The notes under the pieces were generated by a model. That model was not told the DNA's origin. It saw nothing but the letters and a program-made list of their open reading frames with translations, and searched no databases. From assembly GCF_000005505.3 (NCBI RefSeq), contig NC_016133.3, positions 32,202,737-32,266,736 on the forward strand: a stretch of DNA of 64,000 nt. The letters run 5' to 3'. This DNA comes from Brachypodium distachyon (Eukaryota > Streptophyta > Magnoliopsida > Poales > Poaceae). This document shows, in pieces, positions 33,735 to 46,440 of the stretch; position 1 is the stretch's first letter, and each line of letters opens with the position of its first letter. The position numbers and the translations under genes were made by a program.

Positions 33735-35050
33735 GTCAGAGTTCTCCCGGAAGAAGGTGACGTGGGCGCTTTCCTATTTGTCACCGAGGCTCGCACCGAT
33801 GGAGACACGTGCCTCGTTGCCGGCATGCAGGGGAACCTTCTTGATCTTGGCGCCCTCCTACTCCAGCTTCGCGCCCTTGCTGACGCGCGGGCTCGAGCTG
33901 GAGCTATCCCCGGCGTCCGGTCCGGGAGCGGCTCGTGCCTTCTTCTGTGCGGGTTGTTCACCCGCAAGTGGATCCTCGTTCCCGGCAACGTCATAGTCGC
34001 CGGGACGCCGGGATCCGCCACTACGGAGGTCTTCACGACCTCGCCCACACACCAAGCACCGTTCTTCATGTCGCACTTGATAGAGAGTACGCCGTATGTT
34101 GACGGCATCTTCATCACGCCATAGGCGCAATGGGTTGCCGCCATGAACTTGATCAGCGCCGGCCGACTAATAATCCCGTTGTACGGCAACGGGGTGTGAG
34201 CTACATCGAAAACGATGTGCTCAGTCCGGAACGTTTCCCGGGAACCGAAGGTCACTGGGAGCGTGATTCGCCCCATGGGCTGCACCCCTCCGGGGTTGAT
34301 CCCCTGGAACGGGTCGGTGGGCTTCATCTGCTCCAGGGTCAACTTAAGCTTCTCCACCAGCTTGGCGGAGAGCAGGTTGAGGCGCCCCGCTGTCCACCAG
34401 TATCTTGGTCACCATCACATTGTTTATGATTGGTGACACCACGAGGGAAAGTACCCCTGACCCCAAGGGACGGATCGGGTCATCGTCCGAGTTGAACGTG
34501 ACCGGCACATGCGACCACCTCAACGGCTGCTGCGCCTCCACACTGGGGAGGAGGGCGCAGACCTCATGCGTAAGCCGCTTTACGGTAGCGTGAGACGTGA
34601 GAGCGTACGCTCCTCCGTGGATGCAGGCGACGTCGCGAGGCTCTTGGAAGCCGGGCTCGTCGGCGTCGTCGCTGTAGTCATCCACGCGTTGTTCGGCACG
34701 AGGCTTGTCGCGTCCCCGGGGAGGCCGGTCCTTGCCGCCACGGGCTTGACCGCGCCCCCTCGTGGGTTCTCCTTTGTCGCCGCCGGCTGCACCCCGGCCT
34801 GCTCCGCCGCGGGGGTTGTTCAGGCATTCCCAGGAGAGGTGCCCGATGTCCCCGCGGTTGAACCAAGCCCCGACAGCACGACGCTCCTCGTGGCGCTGCT
34901 CGCGCTTCTCCTTGATGGTCTGAAGAGTGCGGCAATCCTGCGCGTCGTGGGTGGCATTGGTGTGGATGGGGCAGCGCACGGCGACCGCCGGCTTTCTACC
35001 CGATGCTCCCGCCGACGCCGCCTTCTTGGTGGGCCTCTGGGGAGCCCCCG
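33735..35050 (-). pseudogene. Element A gag C-terminus and aspartic protease, frameshifted
   Basis: Minus strand. The gag tail (SDDTGAPQRPTKKAASAGAS; CPIHTNATHDAQDC; GDIGHLSWECLNNPRGG) is followed by an Arg/Gly-rich RNA-binding stretch and then the protease region. The protease active site reads ILVDSGA, the flap region TLPVTFGSRETFRTEHIVFD, and the ending PLPYNGIISRPALIKFMAA. Frameshifts occur just after DSGA (about 34385) and near 33990. The rest of gag lies beyond element B at 47474-47933; element B split it at CCCCG (35046-35050). Confidence 0.85.
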
Positions 35051-35868
35051 TGTCGTCGCTCGGTGCTCCGACCCCGAGGGCGTGCAGCCACGTCCCCCTT
35101 TTAGGTTCGGTAGGGGCGTCTGGGGTGGAGACCAGATGATCGCCGGCACGGCCGATGAGGCCCTACGGGGCCGGCAAGGCAAAGTGCTAGGGGTATGCGC
35201 TAGTCCAAGAACAGACGTACGCACGTTTTTTACCCAGGTTCGGGCCACCCGGAGGTGTAAAACCCTACGTCCTGCCTGTCTGAGCTGACATTGATTATGG
35301 ATCAAATGTTTACAGGTTGCCGGGCAAGCTCCCGGGCTTTCTCTCAGTGGCTAGGCACTCCTCACTACTCTCCGCTGGCTGCCTACTGGAGGCAGTAAGC
35401 GTCTATCGAGCGAGCTTCGTCCGAACCAACTAACTGACCAGCTGACTAACCTCTCCAACTGTCTGACCCGTCAATCCTCTCTAACCCCCTAGACCGTTGG
35501 CATGGGTCCTCCTTTTATACACAAGGGGATGCCACATGTGCCACGGTGCATGGGCTGCAAGTGTCCGTGTGGCGCTGTCCAGTGGGCCCCATGACCCGAG
35601 GCGGGGGCACGCGTCCGGGAGCCTCCAGTCCCCGCAAGTCGGCCCGGGAAGCACCCGGGCCCAGCGCGCCCGGGAACCTCCTCCCGGGAAGCAGCTTCCC
35701 GGGAGGTGCCTAATCGGGAATATTCCCGGAAGCCCCGCTAGCCCCTTTCAGGCTGGTAGCTTGCCGGGAAGCTCGTTGGCGCTCCCCGGGATGAGGCCTT
35801 CCCGGGAACCCGGGGGAGGGGGCCACGCGTCGCGCAGTGGTGGTACCCCGGGTGCCACTGGTGCGACA
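35051..35868 (-). repeat. LTR B1 (3' LTR of element B)
   Basis: 818 bp. TATA-like GTATAAAAGG on the minus strand at 35511-35520. Near-identical to B2 except for scattered substitutions and absence of a 210-bp segment present in B2. Confidence 0.9.
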
Positions 35869-36273
35869 GTAGACCCCGGGCGTGGGCCGGCATCACCTGT
35901 CCCCGGAAGGGTCTCTTCCTAGCCGGTTGCCGGGCTACGCCCTTAACCGACGCGTGGGCCCCCGATCAGTTGCAGGCCCGCGTCCCTTCGCTGCCCCATG
36001 TACGGCACCTCCAAAAGCGGAGTAGTTGGCGCGAGATTTCCGCCCTAATCCCCCCCCCTAAATGGGGTAGTTATGTCCACTCCGCGCATTACTCCCAGTG
36101 ATTAGGAGTTATCCCCGCGCACTCGTAGGGTACGAAACCGGCCGTTACCAAACGAGCGGGCGTCATAAAGCTTCCACTGTTGGCAACGGGGAGCAACACT
36201 TTTGCCCTTTCGCCTCCATCCTCTTCCGCATCTCGCATCCCTGCGCTCTTGCCAGCTTCCACCCTCGCTCCCC

Positions 36274-39200
36274 ATGGCGCCCCCCACCACCAGAAAGGGG
36301 AAGGAGGTCCAGTCTTCGAAGAAGCCCACGACCAGCAAGACCGAGGCGGCACTCAAAGCGGCCGCCGCCAAGGACCAGAAGAGGCGGGAGATGCACACAA
36401 AAGTAGCCTTCTTCCGCCCCGGCTACAACGGTGAGGCGTTGGGGAAGCTCCGGCACGCCGTCGCCTCCAACTTTAATGAGCACGGGGAGACGCGGATCTT
36501 CCTGGCGGGCGTCGAACACCAGGATAACGACTTCCGGGTGTTCGCGCGCTTCCTCCTCTGCGGCATGGTGCCGCCTTTCTCTCTGTTCCTCCACACGCTG
36601 ATGGAGTCCTATCAGCTGCGGGTGGCGCAGCTCCACCCCACCTCGCTCTTCCTCCTCGCCACCTTCCAGTTCCTCTGCGAGGCGTTCGTGGGGGTGATGC
36701 CGTCGGTGGGGCTCTTCCGGCATTACTTTTACCCGCGCATTGACAATGCGAAGGCGATATCGTCGGGGGTGGTTTTCCGCGCCCGCGACCAGATGAAGTC
36801 GGAGTTCATCGTCCGGTCGGGGAAGAAGATCGAAAAAGAGTGGCGGGGCTACTGGTGCTGGGTCCAAGTGGAGGACCCCCAGGAGTTCACTCAGCCGCCG
36901 ACGGAGCTGCCGGTGCCCCAGATCGGCTGGCAGGATAGGTACCACCGCGATGCCGACCTCCTCCCCATCGTGGAGAAGATCAAGGCGTTGCGGCTAGCGG
37001 GGCTCACAGATGTCGACGTGGCGCGCACCTTCGTCCATCGGCGCATCGCCCCGCTGCAGCTGCGTTCCCGGCCCGCGTGGATGTACACGGGCACCGGGGA
37101 CAGGACACGCCTGCAGGCGGACGGCATGGACTTGGAGTCCCTCAAGACGTGGGTGAAGGGGATCTCCGGTGAGGTCTTCCAGTCGATAGAGTTCCCGCCG
37201 GGGGTCTCCGCTCTCCATGCCGGCGTCAAGGCGCTTAGCGACATCGTCGGCGTCTTCCCGCCCTGCAACGAGTAGGGGCTGATGGACGACACCCCCACCC
37301 GCGTCCCGCACGCTCCCCCGCAAGCACCCCGTGGGAAGCAGGTACTCGAGGAGAGCGAAGGCGAGTCCGAGCCCAGCTGGCCCTCCCTTCGGTTGCTGGA
37401 CGACGAGGCGGGCCAGGTGGCTGCATCCCCGGAAGTCGTCGCCGTGGAGGACGACGATGAGGAAAGCAGCGACAGCGCGCCCCTGATCCTGAGAAGGTCG
37501 AGGGCGTTCGCGGCGGCCGCCGCTCCTGGGGCGCCTGCTGGTACCACGACGGCATCCGCGGCAAGAGGGGCCGCGAGTGCCTCGGCGGCGGCCCCTGTCT
37601 TGCCGGCGGCCGCCAGCTCCGCGGCGGGACCCGGCACCCCGGCAACGTCAGCACCTGCGGGAGCCTTCGGCGCCCCGGCGACGGCCTTCGCTCTGGTAGC
37701 AGGGGCCTCCACGAGCTTGGCGCCCGGCGGCGCGGCGGCATCGCCATCGACACCTGCAGCTCTCCGGGTCACGACGACACTGCGGGTGCCCACGGCGCCA
37801 CTTGCCCGGGGGGTCTTCTGAGGCTTCGCGCTCCGGTGCAACCCTCCTAAGTCCTCCTCGCCGGCGGGCGCCAGCAAGAGGGCGAGGAGTGATTCCCCGC
37901 CCGGCTCGCCAAGCAAGACGACGCGCGCGGACGCTGGCGGCGCCACCGACCCCGCTGCCTCGGGGGCCAGCGTCGGCGCGGGCGCGCCCCTTGGCGACCC
38001 AGCTCAAGCGGAGACAGGGCCGGCACCAGGTATGTCTTCGTCGATCCCCTGCAACTGCAATTCCTGCTAGCCAAATTCACAAACATACCTTCTCTTTCTG
38101 CAGCGAGCGGCAGCTCGCCCGCGGCAAGACCCTTGGACGCTCCCGCTGGCGCAAGCGAGGTAGCGGAGGCTGCACCGGCAAGCCCGACGGCCGCACAAGG
38201 TAACCGCCCCGGTCACCCTTATTCGCCTTTGATAACACCAACCATCGCCGACCCTCATGCTTCTCTACGGGTGCAGGCACAAGTCCGCCCGCGCCCAGAG
38301 CGGGCGCGGCCGTGGTCGACCCCGACACGGTCGTCGGGACCACGGGGGCGGAGGTGGAGTCGGAAACGGGTCCTGGGTCCGCCCCCGCCGCGATGGACAC
38401 AGCGGCAGCACTGGGGACCGCCGTCGCCGTGGCGGCACCCGGCGACGCGCCAGAAGCCACGGACGTGGCCGGCTCGGGCTCACCCGTCGTCCAGTAGGGG
38501 GCGACCCCCGCCGGAACCAGGGAACCCTCTCCAACCCCGGTGTCCCGGAGCCTGGGCACGGGGGAAGTTGTCGGGGAAGGACGGCAAGACCCCCGGGAGC
38601 AAGTTGGCGACCCCGCGCCCAGCTCCACTTCAGCAGCTGGGGCTTCGTCACCCTCGGGGGCTCTCCCCGGCACCGACCTCGGCACCCTCGCCGGGGTCGC
38701 TTGGAATCCTCTTACCTGGGATCCGAGCGTCTTCGAGCGGGGGCACCGGTTCCTGGACGCCGTCCGGGACCAGCAGTTTGCCTTCGTCACCTCCTACAAC
38801 GAGGTGAGGGAGCGCCACATCGCCGCCAAGAATCAACTCAGCGAGGTGCAGGAGGCCGTCGAGAGAGAGCGGCGCGAACTCTCCCGGCTGCGCGAGGAGA
38901 CGCGCCTCGCCGAAGAGGAGGCGCGGCTGGCCCGGCAAGCCCTGGAGGCTGCTCGGGAGCCGGTAGTCCCGGAGACCGAGCTCCGTCGGCAACTGGAGGT
39001 CCAGCGCACGGAGCTCCAAGGTAGGCTCAACGCAATGGCGGCAACCCTAGAAGCTTCCCAGAAGGAACATGCCGTGGTGCTCGTGACGGCCCAGGCGCGG
39101 CTGAACGAGAAGAGCGAGCTGATCGCCAACTACCGCGGCGAAATCGAAGGCCTCCGCGTCCTGCTGGAGGTGCAGGTCAAGGCCGCCGAGGGCGCGGCGA

Positions 39201-39828
39201 GAGCGGCGACTCAGCACGAGGCCGAGCTCAACTTGGTCAAAGGCAAAGCGGCCGGGCTTGAGGACGAGTTGGCCGCCATCCGGGAAGAGCTCGCCAAGGC
39301 CGGCGAGGCCAACGCGGCCTAGGCCTTAGAGCTTGCGAAGCTGGAGGGCCGCGTCAGCAAGGCCAAGAAGGCCGCGCAAAACGTCCGACTCCATCAGAGC
39401 ACGCTGATCGGGCAGCGGCAGCTCGAGACGGAGAAGCTGGCGAAGATCGCCGGGTCGTTGCGCGACCTGCTGCCCAAGTTCGAGCTGCTGGCGGCGGAGG
39501 TGGACGGCACGGACGTCACGACGCTGATCCCCTTCTTCTCCGACTTGTTGGCAAGCTCGGGGCGCTCGACGTCTGGATCACGAAGTACGGCGCCAACGAA
39601 GTCGCCAACTGCGCCCGGGAGGTCGCCGGGACAATCCTCCCGCGGATTCATCTCCGGGACCCGGAATTTCCCTTCGAGTCCCTGCTGGACGCTTGGTCCG
39701 ACAGCGAGGACGAGCCCACGCACACCCAGGCAGTGCGCAAGTTCGTCGACGATGTCGTCGAGCGGATGCAGACGAAGCCGGAGCCTGAACCCCCCGTCGA
39801 CCCCCCGGCCAAAGACGACGACAACTAG
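36274..39828 (+). pseudogene. Antisense gene of element B (Transposase_28 type), nearly open
   Basis: Best copy in the window of the plus-strand gene carried opposite to gag-pol. ATG at 36274 (MAPPTTRKGKEVQSSKKPTT). The Transposase_28-like domain spans residues about 45-330 (FFRPGYNGEALGKLRHAVAS; FRVFARFLLCGMVPPFSLFL; EAFVGVMPSVGLFRHYFYPR; GYWCWVQVEDPQEFT; DVDVARTFVHRRIAPLQLRS; LKTWVKGISGE). A single TAG at 37273 interrupts it, after which the same frame continues. An Ala/Pro-rich middle follows, then a long coiled coil (38540-39400, AKNQLSEVQEAVERERRELS) and an acidic end (PFESLLDAWSDSED ... stop 39828), reached after a frameshift near 39560. GT...AG gaps at 38030-38103 and 38200-38276 look like introns. 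Function unknown. Confidence 0.82.
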
Positions 39829-40927
39829 CTGCCGCAGCCCCCGACTATACTCGTTGCTTCCCCTGTACCTCTTTCTTGTTTGCTTAACTGCAAGTATGGC
39901 GCTTAGCGCCGTTTGGACAATGACCTTTTGATTAGTCCATGTAACCACTCGACACCTAGTCAATCAAGTTTGTTAGTTTGCTCAATTTTTGTCCTTTATT
40001 CCCGAGGCCGCCTCGCAGGGTGGTTCCCATAGCCTGTGGGTGTCTTGCCTTGTGTTGCAGGGGGACTCGCACGCGCCTCACCCTTGACCAGACCAGGGAC
40101 CCGGGACGGACCCGCAGTGCCGACCTGGGGCCAAGCGGTAGCGGGGAGTCACTCCGCTTGCGGGGTAACTACTCCAAGCCGTGTCCTCCCGGGGCGGACC
40201 CGGGAGCCACACGGGGAGCGCACTCCCCCCGCAAGCGTCCCTTCTAACACCCCGTCTACGCGTGGGATCCGGGGCCGCACCCAGCGGGGCAGTGCTCAGT
40301 TTCGTTCAGCTCTTAGCGAATTCAGCGTTCATGTTTAGATACTTAGCTTTTCCGTTTGGTCCAACGTTCCGCGATGCTCTGCGGTAGACTGCAGACGGGG
40401 CGCCACCTCGGTAGGAAACCATCCAGGGTACCTGTTCAAGGGAAACGATCTCGGAGGGATGCGGCAGGAACGCGGGGGCAGGATCGCCGCCGGCGGCAAC
40501 CGCCGACGACAATGCTCCCACCACGCTCACGCGGCAACCCTCGCCCTCAGGGGCGGACCCTGGCCTTCAGGGACGAACCCTGGCTTAGGAGGACTCCGCT
40601 CCGGGAGCAGCCGCGAGACGGCTATAACGTCCTCGGCGCCGGCTTCGCCACACCCCGAACGGCGGGTATGGGTGACGAGGAAGTTATAGCCTTCCAGCGA
40701 CAGCCCCCGCAACTGGGGAGACCTGGGTTTTCTCTAGGGGATTCGTCCCAAGGGATGCGACGACCCTTGTTACCCAGGAGCTAAACTGCTCGAGGGCCGC
40801 CGCAAGGACGCGGTGATGGGCCGGAACGAGCGACGAGCGCCGGCACCGGCGCCATCACAGCGTCCTCGCAACGACCCGCGCTCGAAAAAGGCTCTCTTAA
40901 AGGGAATGCGGCCGGGTCTCTGTGATA

Positions 40928-41222
40928 GTGCACCCGCCGGCACAAGGCACGGATGGCACGCACTACCCTAGAGTCTCCGCGGTCGACCCTGCTCCTTGAG
41001 GAGGTGTCCTACGGAGGGGGGCGACAAGGGCACTGTGGCAATCCACCCCGTTGGCGCCGGACGCTGACGGGACGCACCGCCACAGTGCCTCTGCGGCGAC
41101 CCTCGCCTCGGAAACGCCCCTTTGAGGGAGCGCAGCAGGGGCACAACGGCAGTGCACCTGTCGGCGCGGGACGCCGATGGCACGCACTACCACCGTGCCT
41201 CTGCGGCGTCCCTCGGTGGGCT
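40928..41222. repeat. Degenerate tandem repeat, about 110-bp unit, in element B spacer
   Basis: Units starting gcacccgccggcacaaggca (40929), ccaccccgttggcgccggac (41043) and gcacctgtcggcgcgggacg (41153) share the order ggcgc-ggacgc-gatggcacgcac...gtgcctctgcggcg(a/t)ccctcg. They are GC-rich and partly self-complementary. A related but shorter array occurs in element A at about 26040-26230. Confidence 0.55.
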
Positions 41223-41789
41223 CGATGGGGTGATGCGGGAAGCCCCACCTCCGTGCCTCCGTCGCACCACCTGCTTTCACGGCCCCGAACCCGGTTTCGC
41301 TCTGAGCAATTCCATGGTTGGGGCACGCCTTTTATACACACGGGGGGGCGGGGGGGGGGCTTGCCACCGTGGCGCCTTTTCCCCGAACGTGGCGTAGTTT
41401 CCACCGCCATGCTTACCGGGTAACCACGGCACACTTGGCGGCCAGCCGCCAACTCAGAAGCCTCGGAGTGCGGTGAACCCCTTGTGTTGCGGTCCTCCCG
41501 CACCACAAGGCACCAGTGTATGGTGCGACCCGTGGGCAGCTCACGGGCACCACAATGTACAAGATTCCTCCCTTTCCTGCAGGTTAGACTCTTACCAGAT
41601 CCGAGGTGCTGAAAAAAATTTGAAACTTACGAAAACAAGTAACACAGGTAAATCAGATAAATCTCATCTCTCCTGCCTCCCAGCCCCCGGCACAAAGGGG
41701 TCGATGCCAAATTTGGATGTGAGCGTTTCCTTCCCGGGCGCAGCGACTGCGCGGTGCAGGCGGCGGGAGGCCGAGCAACCGCACGGCTA

Positions 41790-41867
41790 GTGGTGCACGT
41801 TGCGGGAAGCCCGCCAACGGCACAACCAGTGATGCACGTTGCGGGAAGCCCGCCAATGGCATGGTCA
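41790..41867. repeat. 39-bp tandem duplication in element B spacer
   Basis: Two copies of a unit starting gtg(g/a)tgcacgttgcgggaag and continuing cccgccaa, differing at a few bases (41790 and 41829). Confidence 0.75.
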
Positions 41868-42135
41868 GTGCCGGAACGATCCGGCAACGGGTTTTCGTTT
41901 CGGAGCCACGGCAGCCCCTTGCTCACAACCAAGTAGGGAAAGACACCTTTGTGCATTTAAAGCAGGAGGCAAGAGGGGGAAAACACGCGAATGAACAAGG
42001 CAAGAACAAAGCTCAGGGGTGAAACACTTATCCTTATTCACAGTTAACTAGCGGTTTACACACAGGGGCTGCCCGGTTACACTAGTTCGAGAGGTATGCA
42101 TCGGAGGCATCACCTGAGGGTCGGGCTCCGCCGCT

Positions 42136-45100
42136 TCATGGGTAGAACTTGCGCAAGTGTTCAATATTCCAGCTATTGGGCACCGGCAAGCTGTCTTCGG
42201 TTTCCAGGCGGACAGCCCCCGGCCTGGTCACCAGCACTACCCAGAAGGGGCCCTCCCATTTCGGAGTCAACTTGTTCCCGGCCTTCGTTCCTTGTATCCG
42301 ACGCAGGACAAGGCCTCTGTTCTCGAGCCCCCGAGGACGGACTCGTCTGTCGTGATAACGACGGAGTCCCTGCTGGTAGCGCGCGGCTCGCACGGCAACC
42401 CGACACCGAAGCTCTTCGATGAAGTTTAGATCGTCGACCCTTTGCTCATGTTGGCTGGTGTCGCCGTACGCGCGTACTCGTGGAGATCCGTACTTGAGCT
42501 CGAGGGGGAGCACCGCTTCTGCCCCGTAGACAAGGGCGAAAGGAGTTTCGCCCGTTGCCCGACTAGGTGTGGTCTGGATGGACCACAGCACGGGCTGGAG
42601 TTCTTCGATCCAGTGCTTCCCGTGGCCTTTGAGCTTGTCAAAGGTTCTCATCTTGAGCCCCCGCAGAACCTCTGCGTTGGCTCGCTCCGCCTGTCCGTTG
42701 CTCCTCGGGTGAGCGACGGACGTGAAGCGCAACTTAGTGCCCATGTCTTCGCAGTAGGCGCGAAACGCTGCGCTCGTGAATTGCGTGCCGTTATCAGTGA
42801 TGATGCTGTTGGGAACCCCGAACCGGCACACAATGCCCTTAAGGAACTTGATGGCCGCTTGGCGGTCACCTTGCGCACTGGTTCCACCTCCACCCATTTG
42901 GAGAACTTGTCGATGGCCACAAACAAGTATTCATAACCGCCAACCGCCCTCGGTAGCTTGCCGATGATGTCTAGTCCCCAGACCGCGAACGGCCATGAGG
43001 ACAGGATGGCATACAGGGCCTGGGCTGGTTGGTTGCTCTTCTTCGAGTGGAACTGGCACGCTTCGCACGTCCTCACCAGCCGCTCTGCGTTGGCCAGGGC
43101 CGTGGGCCAGTAAAAGCCATGCCGGAAAGCCTTGCCGGCTAAAGCCCGGGAGGCCACATGGTGTGAACTTGTGCCTCGATGTATGTCCTCCAACAGTGCA
43201 CACCCTTCCCCCTGCGGCACGCAGAGGAGTTTGACACCATTCGCACGCCTGCGGTAGACGCTGCCGTCTATCACGGTGTACATCTTGGCTCGCCGCGCTA
43301 CGCGCTTCGCGGCGACGTCATCCTCCGGGAGAGCCTCCCATTTCAAATAGCGGGCGATCTCTTCCGCCCAGGGAGGAATTTCTCTGCCCATGCATGCCGC
43401 CATATCAGCGGCATGGACCCCTGCTCCTGCAGGGGTTCCCTCGGGTGCCGGAGGGGCGTCCCCGGTAGCCGTCTGGGGGGTGACTAAAGGAGCCAGTTGC
43501 TTCTGACAGAACACCCCCGCCGGAGGCTTCCGGCGCTCTGCTGCCATCTTGGCCAGCTCATCAGCAGCGAAGTTGTCCTTCCGCTTGACGTGTTCGAAGC
43601 GCAAACCCTTGAACTTCCGTTCCAGCTTGCGGACCTCTTCCACGTACGGCGCCATTTGAGGGCAATCGTAGTCCTTGTTCACCTGGTTGATCACAAGGTG
43701 GGAATCACCGCGAACAACCAGGCGCTTAATGTCGAGGGCGACCGCAGCCCGCAGCCCGGCAAGCCGGCTTTCGTACTCCACCGTGTTGTTGGTGGAGTTA
43801 GCGAAGTCGAGTTGGACGGTGAACCGCAGCTGGTCCCCTGTGGGTGACTCGATGACGACCCCGGCCCCCGCTCCCTGGAGACTGAACGCACCATCGAAGT
43901 AGAGGACCCAGTGGCCCTCGTCCAGCTTGCCGAGAAGGCCGGTCTCCGACTCACTTTCTTCTACGCCCGTGGATGTCCACTCCGCGACGAAGTCCGCCAG
44001 GGCCGTGCTCTTGATGCTTTTGGAGTTGGCGAAGTGGAGGTCGAACTCTGACAGCTCCATCCTCCATTCGGCCACTCTCCCGGTGGCTTCATGGTTGGTG
44101 AGGGTCTTCCTGAGGCAGAACCCGGACACCACCGTGACGCGGTGCGCCTGGAAGTAGTGGCGCAACTTGCGGGACACAAGGAGAATCCCCAGAAGGAGCT
44201 TCTGTACTTGCGGGTATCTTGTCCGCGCGTCGCGCAACACCGTACTGACGAAGTACACCGGTCGCTGCACCAACCGCTTCCGCGGCGCCGAGGTTGCCGG
44301 CTCTAGGGTGGTCCCTGGGCTTGAGGTGGTTGCCGGAGGCTGCTCAGCCCCCTGCCCCGCAGCCCCAATCCTCGGGACGTCTTCCTCCCTCTCGGCAACC
44401 AGCATCGAGCTGACCACCTGGTCAGTCGCCGCTAGGTATAGTAGCAGCGGCTCGCCCAACTTGGGGGCGACGAGGATGGGCGGTGACCTCAGGTATCGCT
44501 TGAGTTCCTGGAGCGCCGCCTCGGCCTCGGCAGTCCAGTCGTCTGGACCCTTCTTCTTCATTACCCGGAAGAAAGGCAGGGCACGCTCGCCCAGCCTGGA
44601 GATGAAGCGTCCAAGCGCGGCAACACAGCCGTTGAGGCGCTGGACATCTTTCACCTTGCGGGGGGCCTCCATCTTCTCGATGGCTTCTATTTTGGTCGGG
44701 TTGGCCTGTATCCCCCGGTGTGAAACCAAGAAACCCAGAAGCTGCCCGGAGTTGACACCGAAGGTGCACTTATCCGGGTTCAGCCTAAGCTTGATCTTGC
44801 GGAGGTTGTCAAATGTCTCCCGCAGGTCATCAATCAGGGAGTCCCTACGCTTCGATTTGATGACGATGTCATACATGTAGGCCTCCACGTTGCGGCCTAG
44901 CTGGGGCCCCAAACATTCTCACAGGGCGCGTTGGAATGTGGAGCCCGCGTTCTTCAACCCGAAAGCCATGCATGCATAGCAGTAGCAGCCAACCGGGGTG
45001 ATAAACGCTGTCTTTTCCTCATCCTCGACCGCCATCTTGATTTGATGGTAGCCGGAGAAAGCATCCAAAAAACTCAACAGGTCACAACCAGCGGTAGAAT

Positions 45101-45371
45101 CAACTATCTGGTCGATACGGGGTACAGGGAAGGGATCCTTAGGGCATGCATGATTAAGATCGGTAAAATCCACGCACATGCGAAGCTTATTTCCCGCTTT
45201 GGGCACTACTACAGGGTTAGCCAGCCAAGTGGGGTACAAAACTTCCCTGATCGCCCCGGCAGCCCTAAGCTTGCCCACCTCTTGCTTGATGAAATCTATC
45301 CGCTCTTGTGCCTCCGCCGGATCTTCTGCTTGACGGGTGCGCATCTGGGCGCACCGCGAGCCAATGCTCAA
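42136..45371 (-). pseudogene. Element B pol: RT, RNase H, integrase, with stops and mutated RT active site
   Basis: Minus strand. RT motifs LRMCVDFTDLNHACPKDPFP and FLDAFSGYHQIKM are followed by a TGA within ALRECLGPQ (about 44919; Arg codon CGA changed to TGA). The catalytic box then reads AYMYDIVIKS instead of YMDD. Thumb and connection are complete (FLVSHRGIQANPTKIEAIEK). RNase H core: LYFDGAFSLQGAGAGVVIES; NNTVEYESRLAGLR. The integrase has the zinc-binding region (HRGTSSHHVASR, TCEACQFH), the core (WPFAVWGLDIIGKL; IITDNGTQFTSAAF; SVAHPRSNGQAERAN) and a C-terminus ending HLRKFYP-TGA (42138-42136). A frameshift near 42870 separates the first Asp from the rest of the DDE core. Longest surviving pol here, but enzymatically dead. 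Confidence 0.92.
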
Positions 45372-46440
45372 TCACCTCCCTGGGGACTCCGGGAAGGTCC
45401 GACGGTTCCCAGGCGAACACGTCGGCGTTTTCCCGAAGGAAGGTGACGAGGGCGCTTTCCTATTCGGCGGTCAGGTTCGCACCGACGGTACCGGTGCGCT
45501 CCTTGTCGCCGGCTTGGAGGGGCATCTTCTTCACTTTGGCGGCCTCCTCCCGGAGCCCCCGCCCCTTGCCAAGACGCGCGCTCGAGCCCGCACCTCCTCC
45601 GGCTAGCCCTTGCGGGGTGGCACGGGCCTTCTTCGTTGCCGGGGCGTCACCCGGCAGGGCGTCGTCCTCGACAACAACTTCGTCGCCGGCGTCAGCTGCA
45701 GCAGCGGCCCGGACGACCTCGCCAATGCACCAAGCAGCGTCTTTGAGATCTCACCCGATGGAGAGGACTCTGTAAACGGACGGCATCTTCATCACGCCGT
45801 AGGCGCAATGCGTAGCCGCCATAAACTTGATTAGCGTCGGCCGGCCAAGGATCCCGTTGTAGGGCAACGGGGTATGCGCCACGTTGAACACTATGTGCTC
45901 GGTCCTGAATGCTTCCTGGGACCCGAAGGTGACTGGCAGCGTGATGCTTCCCAGCGGGCGCACGATCCTGGGGTTCACCCCCCGGAACGGTTCTGTGGGC
46001 TTCAGTTGCTCCATCGGCAGCTGGAGCTTTTCCACCAGCCTGGCAGATAGGAGGTTAAGCCCCGCTCCGTTGTCCACCAGGACCTTGGTCACCGTCATAT
46101 TGCTAATGATCGGCGAGACGACGAAGGGTATTACGCCGGAACCCAATTGTCGCACCGGGTGGTCGTCGGCGCTGAAGGTGATCTGCACGTGCAACCACCT
46201 CAGCGGCTGTTGCGGCTCCGCATCCGGCAACAGCGCGCACACGTCGCGGGTGAGGCGCTTCACCGCGGCGTGTGATGGGAGAGCGTAAGATCCCCTATGG
46301 ATACAGGCGACGCCACGAGGCCCCTGGAAGCCCGGCTCGTCGCCACCGGAATGGTCGGACTCGCGCTGCTCCTCGGCGCGCACCCTGTCGCGCCCGCGAG
46401 GAGGGCGTTCCCGCACAGCGTCGTGGGTGGAGTTGCCAGA
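45372..46440 (-). pseudogene. Element B gag remnant and aspartic protease
   Basis: Begins next to LTR B2 with STHDAVRERPPRGRDRVRAE, equivalent to the far C-terminal Arg-rich tail of gag in A; the capsid region is deleted. The protease part reads TRDVCALLPDAEPQQPLRWL and VTKVLVDNGAGLNLLSARLV: the Asp-Ser/Thr-Gly active site has become DNGA. It then continues FRTEHIVFNVAHTPLPYNGI to a TGA at about 45751. The linker to RT is in other frames. Confidence 0.85.

Larger units (their letters stand above)
39829..42135. other. Non-coding spacer of element B, with repeats
   Basis: Lies between the antisense gene and the integrase end. No coding region supported. It includes about 110-bp degenerate tandem units (40928-41222) and a 39-bp tandem pair (41790-41867), listed separately, and a G-rich run near 41342-41359. 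Confidence 0.6.
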
